A DNA stretch of 64,000 bases from Aureivirga marina (GTDB lineage: Bacteria > Bacteroidota > Bacteroidia > Flavobacteriales > Flavobacteriaceae): positions 310,001-374,000 of the forward strand of contig NZ_JADPIB010000001.1 of the NCBI RefSeq assembly GCF_015767265.1, written 5' to 3'. The position numbers and the translations under genes are program-made. This document shows positions 46,001 to 54,749 of the stretch, one piece after another (the stretch's first letter is position 1; each line of letters starts with the position of its first letter). Below the pieces are notes generated by a model that saw only the letters and a program-made list of their open reading frames with translations, did no database searches and was not told the DNA's origin.

Positions 46001-49000
46001 TGTAGTTTTCTTCTTTCCTCTTCCGCAAACCTTATTGTTTCTGTTCCTTGCCCTGAAGAATTAAAATTCACCCAAGAATAATTCACATAAAAATCTTTCT
46101 TTTTACCATCAAAAGGAATCGAAACTTCTTTTATTTTATTTGAAAGCTTGATAATTTCTTCTTTAATTATTTTCTCATCATTGACTATTCTTAGTGTTAT
46201 ATACATTGCTGGAGAAGCTGTTCCAATTTTTATAGTTGCTTTTTCTTCATCAAAATAAAAATTCTTATCTGTTTGAATTGTAAACAATTCATTATTTAAA
46301 ACTTTCTTCGATTTTGGGTTTATTAAATCAAAATAAGTTTCCTCTTTTATTTTAAGATCATTTTTATCCTCGATTTCCACTTCTACAAAATATTTTCCAA
46401 GTTTCCAATTTTTCAAACTTGGTAAAATAATAGAATCTGATTTTTTTGTATCAAAAGTTTTCTCAAAAACAATTTTTTCTTTTTCCCAATCTTTAAAATT
46501 TGTATTATTTTCATTTAAACCATGTGGAATAAGTTGATTGAAATTAGTATTATTTCCATAAAAATCATGTGGAAAAAGTTGGTTAAATTCTTCTTTAGAA
46601 TACATTGGAAAATCTGGTGCATTCCAAGTTCTTTTTCTGGCCAATTTTGGTGCCTTTAAAGCATAAATTTTTATTTTACCTGACGCAGTAGCTTTTTCAC
46701 CATTTAGATTTGTAACATTTAATTTAAGCGTAACATCTTTTTCTTTAAAAGAAATTTCACTTGGTGAATTAATTTTTACTTCATAAGACTGATATCCTAC
46801 TTTTACATTTGTATTTGCAGTATGTGTTTCTCCATTGATATCCGTCACTGAAACATTTATTTCATAATTAAAAACAGGTAAAAATTCTTTCGAATAACTT
46901 TCATCAGGAATTGCCTTAAATGGAATTGTATAATTCCCCTCTGCATCTGTTATCACTTCTCCATTTGCAATTTGCTGTGCAGGAGAATAACTATATCCAT
47001 TCGTTCGATAATACCAATTAGGTAAATTCACTTTTCTTTCTACTGTATAAACAACTTTTGCTTCTGAGATTGCACTTCCTGTAAAAGATGTTGCATTTCC
47101 TTTTACAAAAACACTATCATTAACTTGATATGTTTTTTTAATTGGTAGAAGTTCTGTTTCAAATTTTGGTCTTTTATATTCTTCTACATTAAAATAAACT
47201 TCATGATCTTCAAAATCATCTAAAGTATCATCAAAATAAGCTTCATCTTTTTCATCATCTACTTCAATATAAATGTCATAATTTCCTGTTAAGCCAGAAC
47301 TAGGTAATTGAAAAACTCCAGCAAAAGAACCAAATTCATTTGTTTTAAAATTCAACTTTTTTATTTCATCTCCATTTGGTCCTTCTAAAATAGCAATGAA
47401 ATTTCTATTCTGAATTACCTCTGTTTTTTTACCATCATTTGTAAAAGCAATCGTTTTAAAATATACTGTTTGACCAGGTCTATAAATACTTCTATCTGTA
47501 AATGTATAAGAATGTCCATCTAAATATTTTTCATCATAACTTCTCTTTCTTTCATTTTCTCTATACTGATATAATCCACTAAAAAAAGCTTCCTCTTTAT
47601 TTGTATAAATATGAACATTTAAATTATATAAATTGTGTTTTTCTCTATTTACAAATGAAAACTCTCCTTTCTTATTAGTAATAAAACCTTTATCAAAAGA
47701 ATTTTGATCTTTACTTGTCAAATGAACTTTTGCATTTGAAATTGGTTTTCCAGTATTTCGATCTACAACTTGATAAATATAAGTTCCTTCATTTTCATTT
47801 TGAATTAAAGTCAGATCTGTTACCTGAAAAATATTATAATTAAAATCTTTAAAATTTTCAGAAGAACTAAAAGCTAAAACATATCTTCCATTTCCTAGAG
47901 GCGGAATTAAAGCTTCTGTAGAATGACTCTGAAAATCTCCAATATCTTTTAAAGAATAATGTAATTTATCTAAAGGAGTTTTATTTTTTAAATATGTTTT
48001 TATAGTATCTTTTCTATTATAATTATATCTATATTTTGCTATGAATTTAAAATCTTTTTCATCAATTTTTATAATTCTGAAATAAATATCTTTTGTGTTT
48101 TTATAAGTAATTAAAACCTTCGAATTTTGTTCAATTGGTAAAAATTTTTCTTGCTGAATAATTATAAAATCATTTTTTATATTCTTCAATAAAACCTTAC
48201 AATCCTTTGTAAATTTTCCTTTTTCATTTTTTGCAATTGCTGCTTCGCAAACTGCAACTGCTTCCTTCAACTTCCACTGATATTTTGGATTTGAAGTAGA
48301 ATATTGATTTCCTAGTTCTAAATAAAAAGAAGCTAACTCATACGAAATTAAAGGAAAAGCATTTGTGTTTTTATTTTGGTTTAAAAATGTTTTTAAAGCT
48401 TCTTCATAATCTTGCTCTTTATTTATATAATTTGTGTGATTTCTTACATATTTCAAACGTTCTATGTTTACCATTGCTAGAGGTAAAACATTCTTATTTT
48501 CTTTATGAAAAGCCAATAAATCTTGGTATAATTTTAAAGATTTCACTTTCTGAGATAGAGTATCTTTAGAATTAATTTTTAATGGAATAAAAACATCAAT
48601 ATTTGAAAAATATTTTTTGTCATCTATCTGAAAAGCATCTTTTGGCTTTGTGATAGAACTTTCACTATTATTAAAAAAAGTTAAAGCATTATGCGCTAAA
48701 AAATCATATAAAGTAGGACGAAATATCTTGGAATCTTTTATATTTACTAGCATTGCTTCATAATCTTTTAACTTAATTTTTTTCAAAGCATCAGCCTTTT
48801 CTAAACTTTCAGAATATAAATTCTCTACAACTTCCAAAAACTTATAAGTATCCCAAGTTTTAAAATCTTCATTATTTACTTCTTTGTTTCTTGTTCTATT
48901 ATAATGTCTATATCTATTTTTTTGAAAATAATCCCAATATTCTTTAGCTAAAATATTTTCTAAAATAGCATTTACAGGAAATTCTTGAACTTTAATTTGT

Positions 49001-49272
49001 TCTTTTAAAAAGTCTATTGATTTGGTTTCAGAATTTTCTTCAAATGAAGTTCTTAAATGATTCTTTGCTATAATTATTTTAATAATTTGAGCATTATTTT
49101 TCTCTTTTTCAGCAACTTTAAAAAGTGAATCTACAATCTTTAAAGCTGATTTTGGAAGACCATTCTTTTCTAAGTCTTCCACTTTTTCCCATGTTTTTTC
49201 ATAGTTTTTTTGTTGTGCAAAAATCGTTGTTACACTGAACAAAAAAAGAATAAGTAGCTGTTTAAGTTTCAT
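43003..49272 (-). CDS. Alpha-2-macroglobulin family protein with embedded TonB-receptor plug domain
   Basis: Very large exported protein of 2089 residues. It has a signal peptide (1-20, ending TIFAQ) and an N-terminal helical region to about 400. Macroglobulin-type beta domains follow, including the MG2-like YLDGHSYTFTDRSIYRPGQT and VYFKTIAFT region at about 580-690. The A2M domain contains the bait-side segment FYPQLRTDKDGNVQFEFTSP. The thioester motif is CSEQ (Cys1543) in PYECSEQTFARFYANAL. The complement-like helical domain follows with GNGGFPWFSGNN, and a C-terminal receptor-binding-like domain ends HTEGIRVEIK. Uniquely for A2M, residues about 1219-1300 are a SusC-type plug (GKASGVTVTA, RIRGVGS, YIVDGVQV, NGVVIITTK). 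A 15-residue tandem repeat sits at about 896-925. Probable role: envelope defence by trapping proteases. It is monocistronic. Confidence 0.9.
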   Translation of the reverse strand: MKLKQLLILFLFSVTTIFAQQKNYEKTWEKVEDLEKNGLPKSALKIVDSLFKVAEKEKNNAQIIKIIIAKNHLRTSFEENSETKSIDFLKEQIKVQEFPVNAILENILAKEYWDYFQKNRYRHYNRTRNKEVNNEDFKTWDTYKFLEVVENLYSESLEKADALKKIKLKDYEAMLVNIKDSKIFRPTLYDFLAHNALTFFNNSESSITKPKDAFQIDDKKYFSNIDVFIPLKINSKDTLSQKVKSLKLYQDLLAFHKENKNVLPLAMVNIERLKYVRNHTNYINKEQDYEEALKTFLNQNKNTNAFPLISYELASFYLELGNQYSTSNPKYQWKLKEAVAVCEAAIAKNEKGKFTKDCKVLLKNIKNDFIIIQQEKFLPIEQNSKVLITYKNTKDIYFRIIKIDEKDFKFIAKYRYNYNRKDTIKTYLKNKTPLDKLHYSLKDIGDFQSHSTEALIPPLGNGRYVLAFSSSENFKDFNYNIFQVTDLTLIQNENEGTYIYQVVDRNTGKPISNAKVHLTSKDQNSFDKGFITNKKGEFSFVNREKHNLYNLNVHIYTNKEEAFFSGLYQYRENERKRSYDEKYLDGHSYTFTDRSIYRPGQTVYFKTIAFTNDGKKTEVIQNRNFIAILEGPNGDEIKKLNFKTNEFGSFAGVFQLPSSGLTGNYDIYIEVDDEKDEAYFDDTLDDFEDHEVYFNVEEYKRPKFETELLPIKKTYQVNDSVFVKGNATSFTGSAISEAKVVYTVERKVNLPNWYYRTNGYSYSPAQQIANGEVITDAEGNYTIPFKAIPDESYSKEFLPVFNYEINVSVTDINGETHTANTNVKVGYQSYEVKINSPSEISFKEKDVTLKLNVTNLNGEKATASGKIKIYALKAPKLARKRTWNAPDFPMYSKEEFNQLFPHDFYGNNTNFNQLIPHGLNENNTNFKDWEKEKIVFEKTFDTKKSDSIILPSLKNWKLGKYFVEVEIEDKNDLKIKEETYFDLINPKSKKVLNNELFTIQTDKNFYFDEEKATIKIGTASPAMYITLRIVNDEKIIKEEIIKLSNKIKEVSIPFDGKKKDFYVNYSWVNFNSSGQGTETIRFAEEERRKLQIVAKTFRDKLEPGKKEKWSFIITNDEGNVVASELLANMYDASLDKLTGHNWSFHSYPRKDYSHNTLVSNANYSFGNISKSFSFPIKNTYVEKQYFDSFLNFNYYQYRRAKNGREQEIATYFDSEKPQGKASGVTVTAAGQTNAIRIRGVGSVVEGGKSLYIVDGVQVSESEFNSLTNLDIKSMSVLKGEQASAIYGAAAVNGVVIITTKNVQKKKQPIQIRKNLQETAFFYPQLRTDKDGNVQFEFTSPEALTKWKLQLLAHTKDVIYKIEELTTVTQKELMVIPNAPRFFREGDAMTFTTKIASLSDEKLEGKARLEFFDGITEKPINHLLDNSDFEKDFTVVANGNTAVSWNIKIPEGIQAIQYRVVAETSTFSDGEQNTLPVLSNRMLVTETLPMWINSNETKTFTLDKLKNTNSETRTNYKLTLEVTSNPIWYAIQSLPYLMEYPYECSEQTFARFYANALAKQLLNQHPKIQRVFEQWNNTEALLSNLEKNQELKSLLIEETPWLRDAQSETEQKKRIALLFELNQLQNAQQNTILKLEQMQLGNGGFPWFSGNNRVNDRITLHIAIGFAHLQKMGVSLNEKESEIFEKAKTYLNKNFIEDYDKLIKNSKKQKSSKKYLEQNHLTNDIISYLYLYSFKPTKNQDNEKALTYFKKQAEKFWLKTNLGSQGKIAMLFSRIGNEKTAKNILKSLKERSTTNEELGTYWKSNVSSWFWYQAPIETQALLIETFAEIDSDIKFVDGLKQWLLKNKQTNRWATTKATTEAIYALVSTGTKWIENDENVAIKIGTKALDISKLENQKPEVGTGYIKETWSKTEIKPEMATVTLEKKGEGIAWGALYWQYFEDLDKITTSETGLSIQKELFIKKVTSEGDILNKITKENPAKIGDLVTIRIVLKADRDMDFVHMKDMRASGFEPVDVISKYKWQDGLGYYQSTKDASTNFFFSEIRKGTYVFEYNVRANNAGDFSNGITTIQSMYAPEFSSHTEGIRVEIK
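46498..46587 (-). repeat. 45-bp tandem duplication inside the A2M-like gene
   Basis: Two adjacent 45-bp units encode FNQLFPHDFYGNNTN and FNQLIPHGLNENNTN (residues about 896-925). They match at 37 of 45 bases by my count. The duplication is in frame. Confidence 0.8.
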
Positions 49273-49390
49273 ATAATCTAATTTGGTTCGTCAATTGCCA
49301 TTATAAATTCCAAAAACCATGCAATTTTTTGAAATTTATCATCGAAAATTACAAATTAAATCTTAGATAACTGAAATAAAATCATTTAAT

Positions 49391-49425
49391 AAAAAAGAGC
49401 CATTCCCGATTTGGAAATGACTCTT
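49391..49425 (-). terminator. Terminator of the T9SS operon
   Basis: On the minus strand AAGAGTCATTTCC pairs with GGAATGGCTCTT (one bulge/mismatch) around a 6-nt loop, followed by TTTTTT. It lies about 45 bp after the PorE-like gene. Confidence 0.8.
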
Positions 49426-49471
49426 AAGTTAAGTTTGGTTAGTATAGTTATAGTAAATTTTTGAGAAAATT

Positions 49472-51340
49472 CTATTCAATTAGAGTGAACTCAGATCTAC
49501 GGTTCTTAGCATGTTGCTCATCCGTACACTTCGTACAATCTTCAACTGGTTTTGTTTCTCCATATCCAACAGAAACTAATCTGTCTTCAGCAATTCCTTG
49601 CTCTACGAAATAAGCTTTTACAGCATTTGCTCTTCTAGATGATAAACTCATGTTATAAGCATCAGTTCCTCGATTATCTGTATAAGAAGCAACTTCAATT
49701 CTGAAAGTTGAATGTTCTTTCATAAAGTTGATAATTCTATCTAACTCTGTTTTAGATTCTTCAACTAAGATTGCTTTATCAAACTCGAAATAAATTGGTT
49801 TTGTATCTAACTTTGGTTTTTCAACTACTTGGATTAATTTAAGAACAACATTTTGTTCAACATTTCCTTTCTTTCCAGTTGAAAATTCTACGTTAGCTGG
49901 ATCATAAGTTAATTTTGAACCAGTTAATTTATAGTCTGATGTTGGTTGAATTTCAAATGCAAAAGCTCCATCTGCTCCAACTGTTGTTTTCGCGATTTCT
50001 CTTCCTGCATTATCAAACATTACAACTTTAGCTCCAGGAAGTAATTCTCCTGTTTTACTGTCTTGTGCAACTCCTTCTACGAAGTAAATTTGCTTACGAT
50101 CAACTCTATAAATATCATCTGATCCTTGTCCTCCATCTCTATTTGATGATAAGAATCCTTTTTCAGTTCCTTCATCATAGATAAATCCGAAGTCATCTTT
50201 ATTTGAGTTAATTACATTTCCAAGATTTTGAGCTTTAGAATATGAATTTCCGTTAATTTCACTAACAAAAACATCCATTCCTCCTAAAGTCATATGACCA
50301 TCTGAAGAGAAATATAAATTATCTTCATCACTTACAAACGGGAATTGCTCTCTATTTTCTGTATTTACATTTGGCCCAACATTCTTTGGTTCTCCAAAAC
50401 TTCCATCTTTATTGATGTCAACTACGAAAATATCAAACCCTCCTTCTGTTCCTGGCATATCTGAAGCAAAGTATAATTTTGTATTATTTTTGTTCAATGC
50501 AGGATGTGCTGTAGAATATCCTTCTTGGTTGAATGAAACCTCTATAGGTTCTGACCAGTTTCCTCCAGATTTAGTAGATTTAAATATTTTTAAATGAGAT
50601 ACTTTATCTCCTTTTCTATTTTTTGGCTTTACATTTCTTGTGAAGTAAATTGTATTTCCATCTCCACTAAAAGTAACTCCTCCTTCATGTGCAGGCGAAT
50701 TAATTTCGTCTGAAAAAGGTGTAGCTCCAGTTGCATTTCCTTCTTCATCTACTTCAGCGATAAATAAATCTAAATAATTCTCATTATTCCATTTATATTT
50801 TTTCCCTTTAACTCCGCCTTCTCTTGAAGAAGCAAAAACAATTTGATTTGCATTAAAAGCCGCTCCCCATTCTGAATCTTTCGTGCTAATTGAACTATTT
50901 GTTACGATAAATGGACGTCTTTCTTTTTTCTCAAGCTCAGCAAAATATGCTAAAGTATTTGGAGCAGTTTTCACTCTTCCAACTTTTGCATTATATTTTT
51001 GCATTACTTTATCTGCTTTTGCGTAATCTTTATTTCCTTTTAAAGACATTGCATAACGGTGTAAATGTTCTGCATCAACTTGCTCAGGATATAATTCTAA
51101 AGCCTGTGCATAATATTTTGATGCATCGTTCATTTTTCCATTATAATAATAACAATCTCCTAATTTTTCTAATAAATCTAAAGACTTGTTATTTTCTACT
51201 TCTTTCTCATATAATTCTGCTGCTTGAACATAACGAGCTTTTCCAAATAATTTATCAGCTCTTTTTTGTGTGCTACTTTGTGCATTAGCATATTGAACTG
51301 CTGATGCCAAAATACATATAGATAGTATAACTTTTTTCAT
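49472..51340 (-). CDS. PorE-like OmpA family protein of the type IX secretion system
   Basis: 622 residues, with a signal peptide (1-20, ending NAQS). Domain order is TPR-like helices (about 25-130), PD40/WD40-type beta-propeller (about 150-405, with repeats such as FSSDGHMTLGGMDVFVSE and SSNRDGGQGSDDIYRV), a carboxypeptidase-D-like beta-sandwich (about 412-495) and an OmpA C-terminal domain (about 510-622, with SYTDNRGTDAYNMSLSSRRA). This is the architecture of Porphyromonas PorE, which links the T9SS to peptidoglycan. The gene follows the PorP/SprF-like gene by 17 bp. It may be a paralogue serving this operon's cargo rather than the core PorE. Confidence 0.88.
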   Translation of the reverse strand: MKKVILSICILASAVQYANAQSSTQKRADKLFGKARYVQAAELYEKEVENNKSLDLLEKLGDCYYYNGKMNDASKYYAQALELYPEQVDAEHLHRYAMSLKGNKDYAKADKVMQKYNAKVGRVKTAPNTLAYFAELEKKERRPFIVTNSSISTKDSEWGAAFNANQIVFASSREGGVKGKKYKWNNENYLDLFIAEVDEEGNATGATPFSDEINSPAHEGGVTFSGDGNTIYFTRNVKPKNRKGDKVSHLKIFKSTKSGGNWSEPIEVSFNQEGYSTAHPALNKNNTKLYFASDMPGTEGGFDIFVVDINKDGSFGEPKNVGPNVNTENREQFPFVSDEDNLYFSSDGHMTLGGMDVFVSEINGNSYSKAQNLGNVINSNKDDFGFIYDEGTEKGFLSSNRDGGQGSDDIYRVDRKQIYFVEGVAQDSKTGELLPGAKVVMFDNAGREIAKTTVGADGAFAFEIQPTSDYKLTGSKLTYDPANVEFSTGKKGNVEQNVVLKLIQVVEKPKLDTKPIYFEFDKAILVEESKTELDRIINFMKEHSTFRIEVASYTDNRGTDAYNMSLSSRRANAVKAYFVEQGIAEDRLVSVGYGETKPVEDCTKCTDEQHAKNRRSEFTLIE

Positions 51341-51357
51341 GATTATCGTGTTTTGAA

Positions 51358-52278
51358 TTAGAAGAATCTTGGTGATTTATCGTATCCTTTCGTTGAAGTA
51401 TCAATGTTAAATAACAAGAATAATTCATGTGTAGAACCTACATAATCTCTAAAATCTGATGTTGTATAATCGTAAGCATATCCTAAACGAACAACTTCAG
51501 AAATTCTAAAGTTTACTAAACCACTTATTGCATCTTCGAAACGGTAACCTGCTCCAAATTCAACAAAATTATTATATAAGAAGTTTGCTGTTAAATCAAA
51601 CGAAACTGGTTCTCCAGAAATATATTTTGCTAAGAAAGCTGGTTTGAAACGCCATTTTGAACTTAAATCAAATACATATCCTCCAGTTAAAAACATATTA
51701 GATTCTCTAGCCCATAAATCTTCTGTATCTGTTGAATCTAAATGTGGTTGTGGAATAAATGATGGAACAGATAATCCAACATAAAATTTATCTGAATTAA
51801 AATAAACTCCTGCTCCTAAGTTGAAGTAAGTTTTATTAATATTACTTTGAAAATCTGGATCATCAACAATAGTTAATAATCCTGCAATATTTGCATCATA
51901 TAAAGAAACTCCTGCTTTTAAACCAAATGATAAATGTAAATCATTAGCAAAATTTAAGCGATATGCAAAATCTCCTGTAACTACATTTTCTTTTACAATA
52001 CCTCCTATTTCGTCATGTACAAGTGAAAGTCCAACTTCAATATTGTCAGATACTGGCATATGTACAAATCCTGTAAATGTTTCTGGTCCTCCTTCGGCTC
52101 CTACCCATTGTGCACGGTATAAAGCTCCAAAACTTAATATATTTTCTGTTCCTGTTGTATAGGCTGGATTCACGATACTCATATTATACATATATTGAGT
52201 ATACTGTGGGTCTTGCTGTGCAAATGTATTCGCTGCAAAAAAAGCTGCAAATACAAATAATAGTAACTTTTGTTTCAT
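51358..52278 (-). CDS. PorP/SprF family type IX secretion membrane protein
   Basis: Outer-membrane beta-barrel of 306 residues with a signal peptide (1-20, ending TFAQ). The start of the mature part, QDPQYTQYMYNMSIVNPAY, is the family hallmark, followed by GLSLVHDEIGG, ARESNMFLTGGYVF, EFGAGYRFEDAISG and VRLGYAYDYTTS. Members help export and surface attachment of type-B cargo proteins and are usually encoded next to them, as here: the cargo gene is 33 bp upstream and the PorE-like gene 17 bp downstream. Confidence 0.95.
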   Translation of the reverse strand: MKQKLLLFVFAAFFAANTFAQQDPQYTQYMYNMSIVNPAYTTGTENILSFGALYRAQWVGAEGGPETFTGFVHMPVSDNIEVGLSLVHDEIGGIVKENVVTGDFAYRLNFANDLHLSFGLKAGVSLYDANIAGLLTIVDDPDFQSNINKTYFNLGAGVYFNSDKFYVGLSVPSFIPQPHLDSTDTEDLWARESNMFLTGGYVFDLSSKWRFKPAFLAKYISGEPVSFDLTANFLYNNFVEFGAGYRFEDAISGLVNFRISEVVRLGYAYDYTTSDFRDYVGSTHELFLLFNIDTSTKGYDKSPRFF

Positions 52279-52311
52279 GTGTTATCTTTTCTTTCTATTT
52301 AATTTTTAGAA

Positions 52312-54390
52312 TTATCTATTTAAGTATAATCTTCCTTGATCTGGACCTTTTGCTCCATCATTATAATGAAGAACATAGAAATATACTCCAGCTGGCGCAC
52401 GTCTTCCATCTCCATCTAATTGTCCATTCCAATCAGGTTTTCCTGCTTCGGCAGTATAAACTACATTACCCCAACGGTTATAGAATTCTAGTTTAAAATT
52501 TGGATAAGCAATTCTAATATTTTCAATAATGAAACTATCATTGATTCCATTTCCATTAGGAGAGAATCCCTCTGGTATATCACCTAATTCGCAATCTTCA
52601 TCGCTTTTATACCCAAATGAAAAAGATTCTGGTGCAGTTCTACAACCTGTTTGATTATCTTCTAAAACAAAAGTAATTACCCCACTATTTCCATATTGAT
52701 TAGGAAAAGGGCTTGCAATTGAATTTCCACTGGCATCTGTATAATAAACTGTAACATCTTGTCCTCCAACAATAAAGTCATGTACATTAGAAGAATCAAA
52801 ATTTCTTCCAGAACAAACTTTCTCAATAGCAGGTACATTTATTACTAAATTACTATCTAAAACATTTAATGTTATAATTTTTGTAGAAATACATCCTGAA
52901 TCAGTAGAAACTGTAGCAGTGATTGTTTCATCATAAGGAAGAGTATTTTCGAATACATCTGGTAATGATTCGTAAGTATTTCCACTTCCATCTACAAAAG
53001 AAAATTGGAAGTTTCCTGTTAATCCTTCAACTAACATTGCTTCAACATTTGAAGTATCAAACTGTCCAAATCCGTTACCTAAATCACATGAATTTAATGT
53101 TTCAATTGTATTTAAAGTTAATTGATCAACAACTAAATTTAAATCAATTTCACTTTCACAACCTGTAATTGAACTTACAGCTTTAATCGTAATTGTTTCT
53201 CCATTAACAATAGCATTTTGATAAGCATCTGTTAATTCTTCTATTGCTACACCATTTCCATCCACATAAGTAAATACTAATTCATCATTAGGATGTTGAT
53301 CAACAATAGATTGTTCAATTCCTGATAAATCAAAAATTTGGAATCCATCATCATTTGTATCACAAACAGCAATATCATCAATAGCTTGTAATTCTAAATT
53401 AGAATATTCAACTATAAAATATTCTGTATCAGACAACAAAACACCATCAGATTGTAAATAAGTAATTTCAACATGATATTCTGTAGTTTCAGTTGGCGAT
53501 AATTCTACATCTGGTCCAGTTCCAACAACGTTTCCATCATTATCATACCAAGTAATAGTTTCTACTTCTCCTCCACCTACAACAGTTCCGTCTGGAGTAA
53601 ATCTCCATCCTTCGTTATAAGCTTCCCATTGACTAGTATTTCTATCTGGAGCAACAACAGCTTCAGTTCCATCTCCATTTTGAATACCAATTACTGCGTT
53701 ACCATCATTCCATGCAGTACATAATGGCTTAGATTTAATGTAAACATCAATAATGTTTGTAGCTTCATATAAAACAATTTGTTGAGTTGTTTCAAAATCT
53801 TCATTACAACTTCCACCAAAATGTTTAATTTTATAAAAGTTCGCTACTAAAGCTCTAAATGGTGCTTCTCCAACAATGTAATAATTAAAACTGTTTTGAC
53901 CTAAGTTATCAACAGTAATATCAATATCATGGTATGCTCCATAAATTGTATTTTCTTGTAATGCTGTTGAAGGTAAAGTTTCATCAAAACTCCATTGACT
54001 AAATCCACCAAATAAATTAGTATCAAAAGTAACCTGTCCATTTGTTCCTACTGCTGCTTCAGAGAAGATTTGTTGGTAAAAATCAAATGTAAACCCTAGC
54101 GAAATAGCATCTGTCCAAACGTCATCTACTAAATCATCTAGTTCAGTTCCTCCTGTAAAAGGATAAGGTGGGCTAAAAGGAATTGGTTCCACAATATAAT
54201 CTTCTGTAGTTCCTACATCGAAAAAATTTAATGAAACGGAAGTAGATGGTGCATTACAACCAACAATTAAATCCCCTTCTACAGAAATTCCATCCAATGG
54301 ATTTCCAGGATCTTCTGTACTTTGAGAATATCCCTTAAGGCCTATAAGAGATAGTGATAGCAAAAGAAATGCTGTGTAATTTTTTATCAT
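52312..54390 (-). CDS. Large surface protein with type-B T9SS sorting domain
   Basis: 692 residues with a signal peptide (1-22, ending GYSQ). The mature part has a beta-rich N-terminal module (about 60-260), SprB/PKD-like units with recurrent phrases (DIAVCDTNDDGFQIFDLSGI, TLNSCDLGNGFGQFDTSNV, FSFVDGSGN) and a C-terminal CHU_C-type sorting domain (EGFSPNGNGINDSFIIENI ... FYNRWGNVVYTA ... WNGQLDG ... PAGVYFYVL). Type-B cargo includes gliding adhesins such as SprB, so a surface adhesin or filament is likely. It is first in the three-gene operon with PorP/SprF- and PorE-like genes. Confidence 0.92.
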   Translation of the reverse strand: MIKNYTAFLLLSLSLIGLKGYSQSTEDPGNPLDGISVEGDLIVGCNAPSTSVSLNFFDVGTTEDYIVEPIPFSPPYPFTGGTELDDLVDDVWTDAISLGFTFDFYQQIFSEAAVGTNGQVTFDTNLFGGFSQWSFDETLPSTALQENTIYGAYHDIDITVDNLGQNSFNYYIVGEAPFRALVANFYKIKHFGGSCNEDFETTQQIVLYEATNIIDVYIKSKPLCTAWNDGNAVIGIQNGDGTEAVVAPDRNTSQWEAYNEGWRFTPDGTVVGGGEVETITWYDNDGNVVGTGPDVELSPTETTEYHVEITYLQSDGVLLSDTEYFIVEYSNLELQAIDDIAVCDTNDDGFQIFDLSGIEQSIVDQHPNDELVFTYVDGNGVAIEELTDAYQNAIVNGETITIKAVSSITGCESEIDLNLVVDQLTLNTIETLNSCDLGNGFGQFDTSNVEAMLVEGLTGNFQFSFVDGSGNTYESLPDVFENTLPYDETITATVSTDSGCISTKIITLNVLDSNLVINVPAIEKVCSGRNFDSSNVHDFIVGGQDVTVYYTDASGNSIASPFPNQYGNSGVITFVLEDNQTGCRTAPESFSFGYKSDEDCELGDIPEGFSPNGNGINDSFIIENIRIAYPNFKLEFYNRWGNVVYTAEAGKPDWNGQLDGDGRRAPAGVYFYVLHYNDGAKGPDQGRLYLNR

Positions 54391-54682
54391 AGGATTATCT
54401 TTTTATAAAAATTAGTTTGCTAATATAAAAAATATGTCTTTATTAATATTAAAAAGGTTAAAAAATCATTATTTTTTTATTTTTTTATATAAAAGAATAT
54501 GTTATTTAATATTTTAACCGTCTATTTTAAATATTTCACAATATTTTTAAACACGGTAATTATATTTTTTTTCTTTATAATACTCTATTTTATTGTCATT
54601 TATATAGTATTATCAATATTTTACAAAAAATTCTTCATAAAAAACATTACCGAAAATTTGTAATTTTTTTCTTAGATAAAAC
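54391..54682. other. Non-coding stretch between the T9SS operon and the Mur ligase gene
   Basis: Highly AT-rich divergent spacer without an ORF. It must carry the T9SS operon promoter; the best minus-strand candidate is TATATTAG about 35 bp before the ATG, one mismatch from TAnnTTTG, without a clear -33 element. Confidence 0.45.
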
Positions 54683-54713
54683 TTGAATTTAAAGAGGATA
54701 AATAGAATATTTG
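54683..54713 (+). promoter_or_regulatory. Promoter of the Mpl-like ligase gene
   Basis: TTG (54683-54685), 20 bases, AATATTTG (54706-54713), seven of eight matches to TAnnTTTG. Transcription near 54718 gives a leader of about 30 nt to the preferred ATG at 54750. Confidence 0.55.
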
Positions 54714-54749
54714 TAGTATATTTTAATGACTGAAATTATTACAATGAAT

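Noticed and set aside
54550-54660. CGGTAAT and ATTACCG inverted repeat about 90 bp apart before the mpl gene
   Set aside because: Only seven bases, widely separated, in AT-rich DNA; expected by chance.
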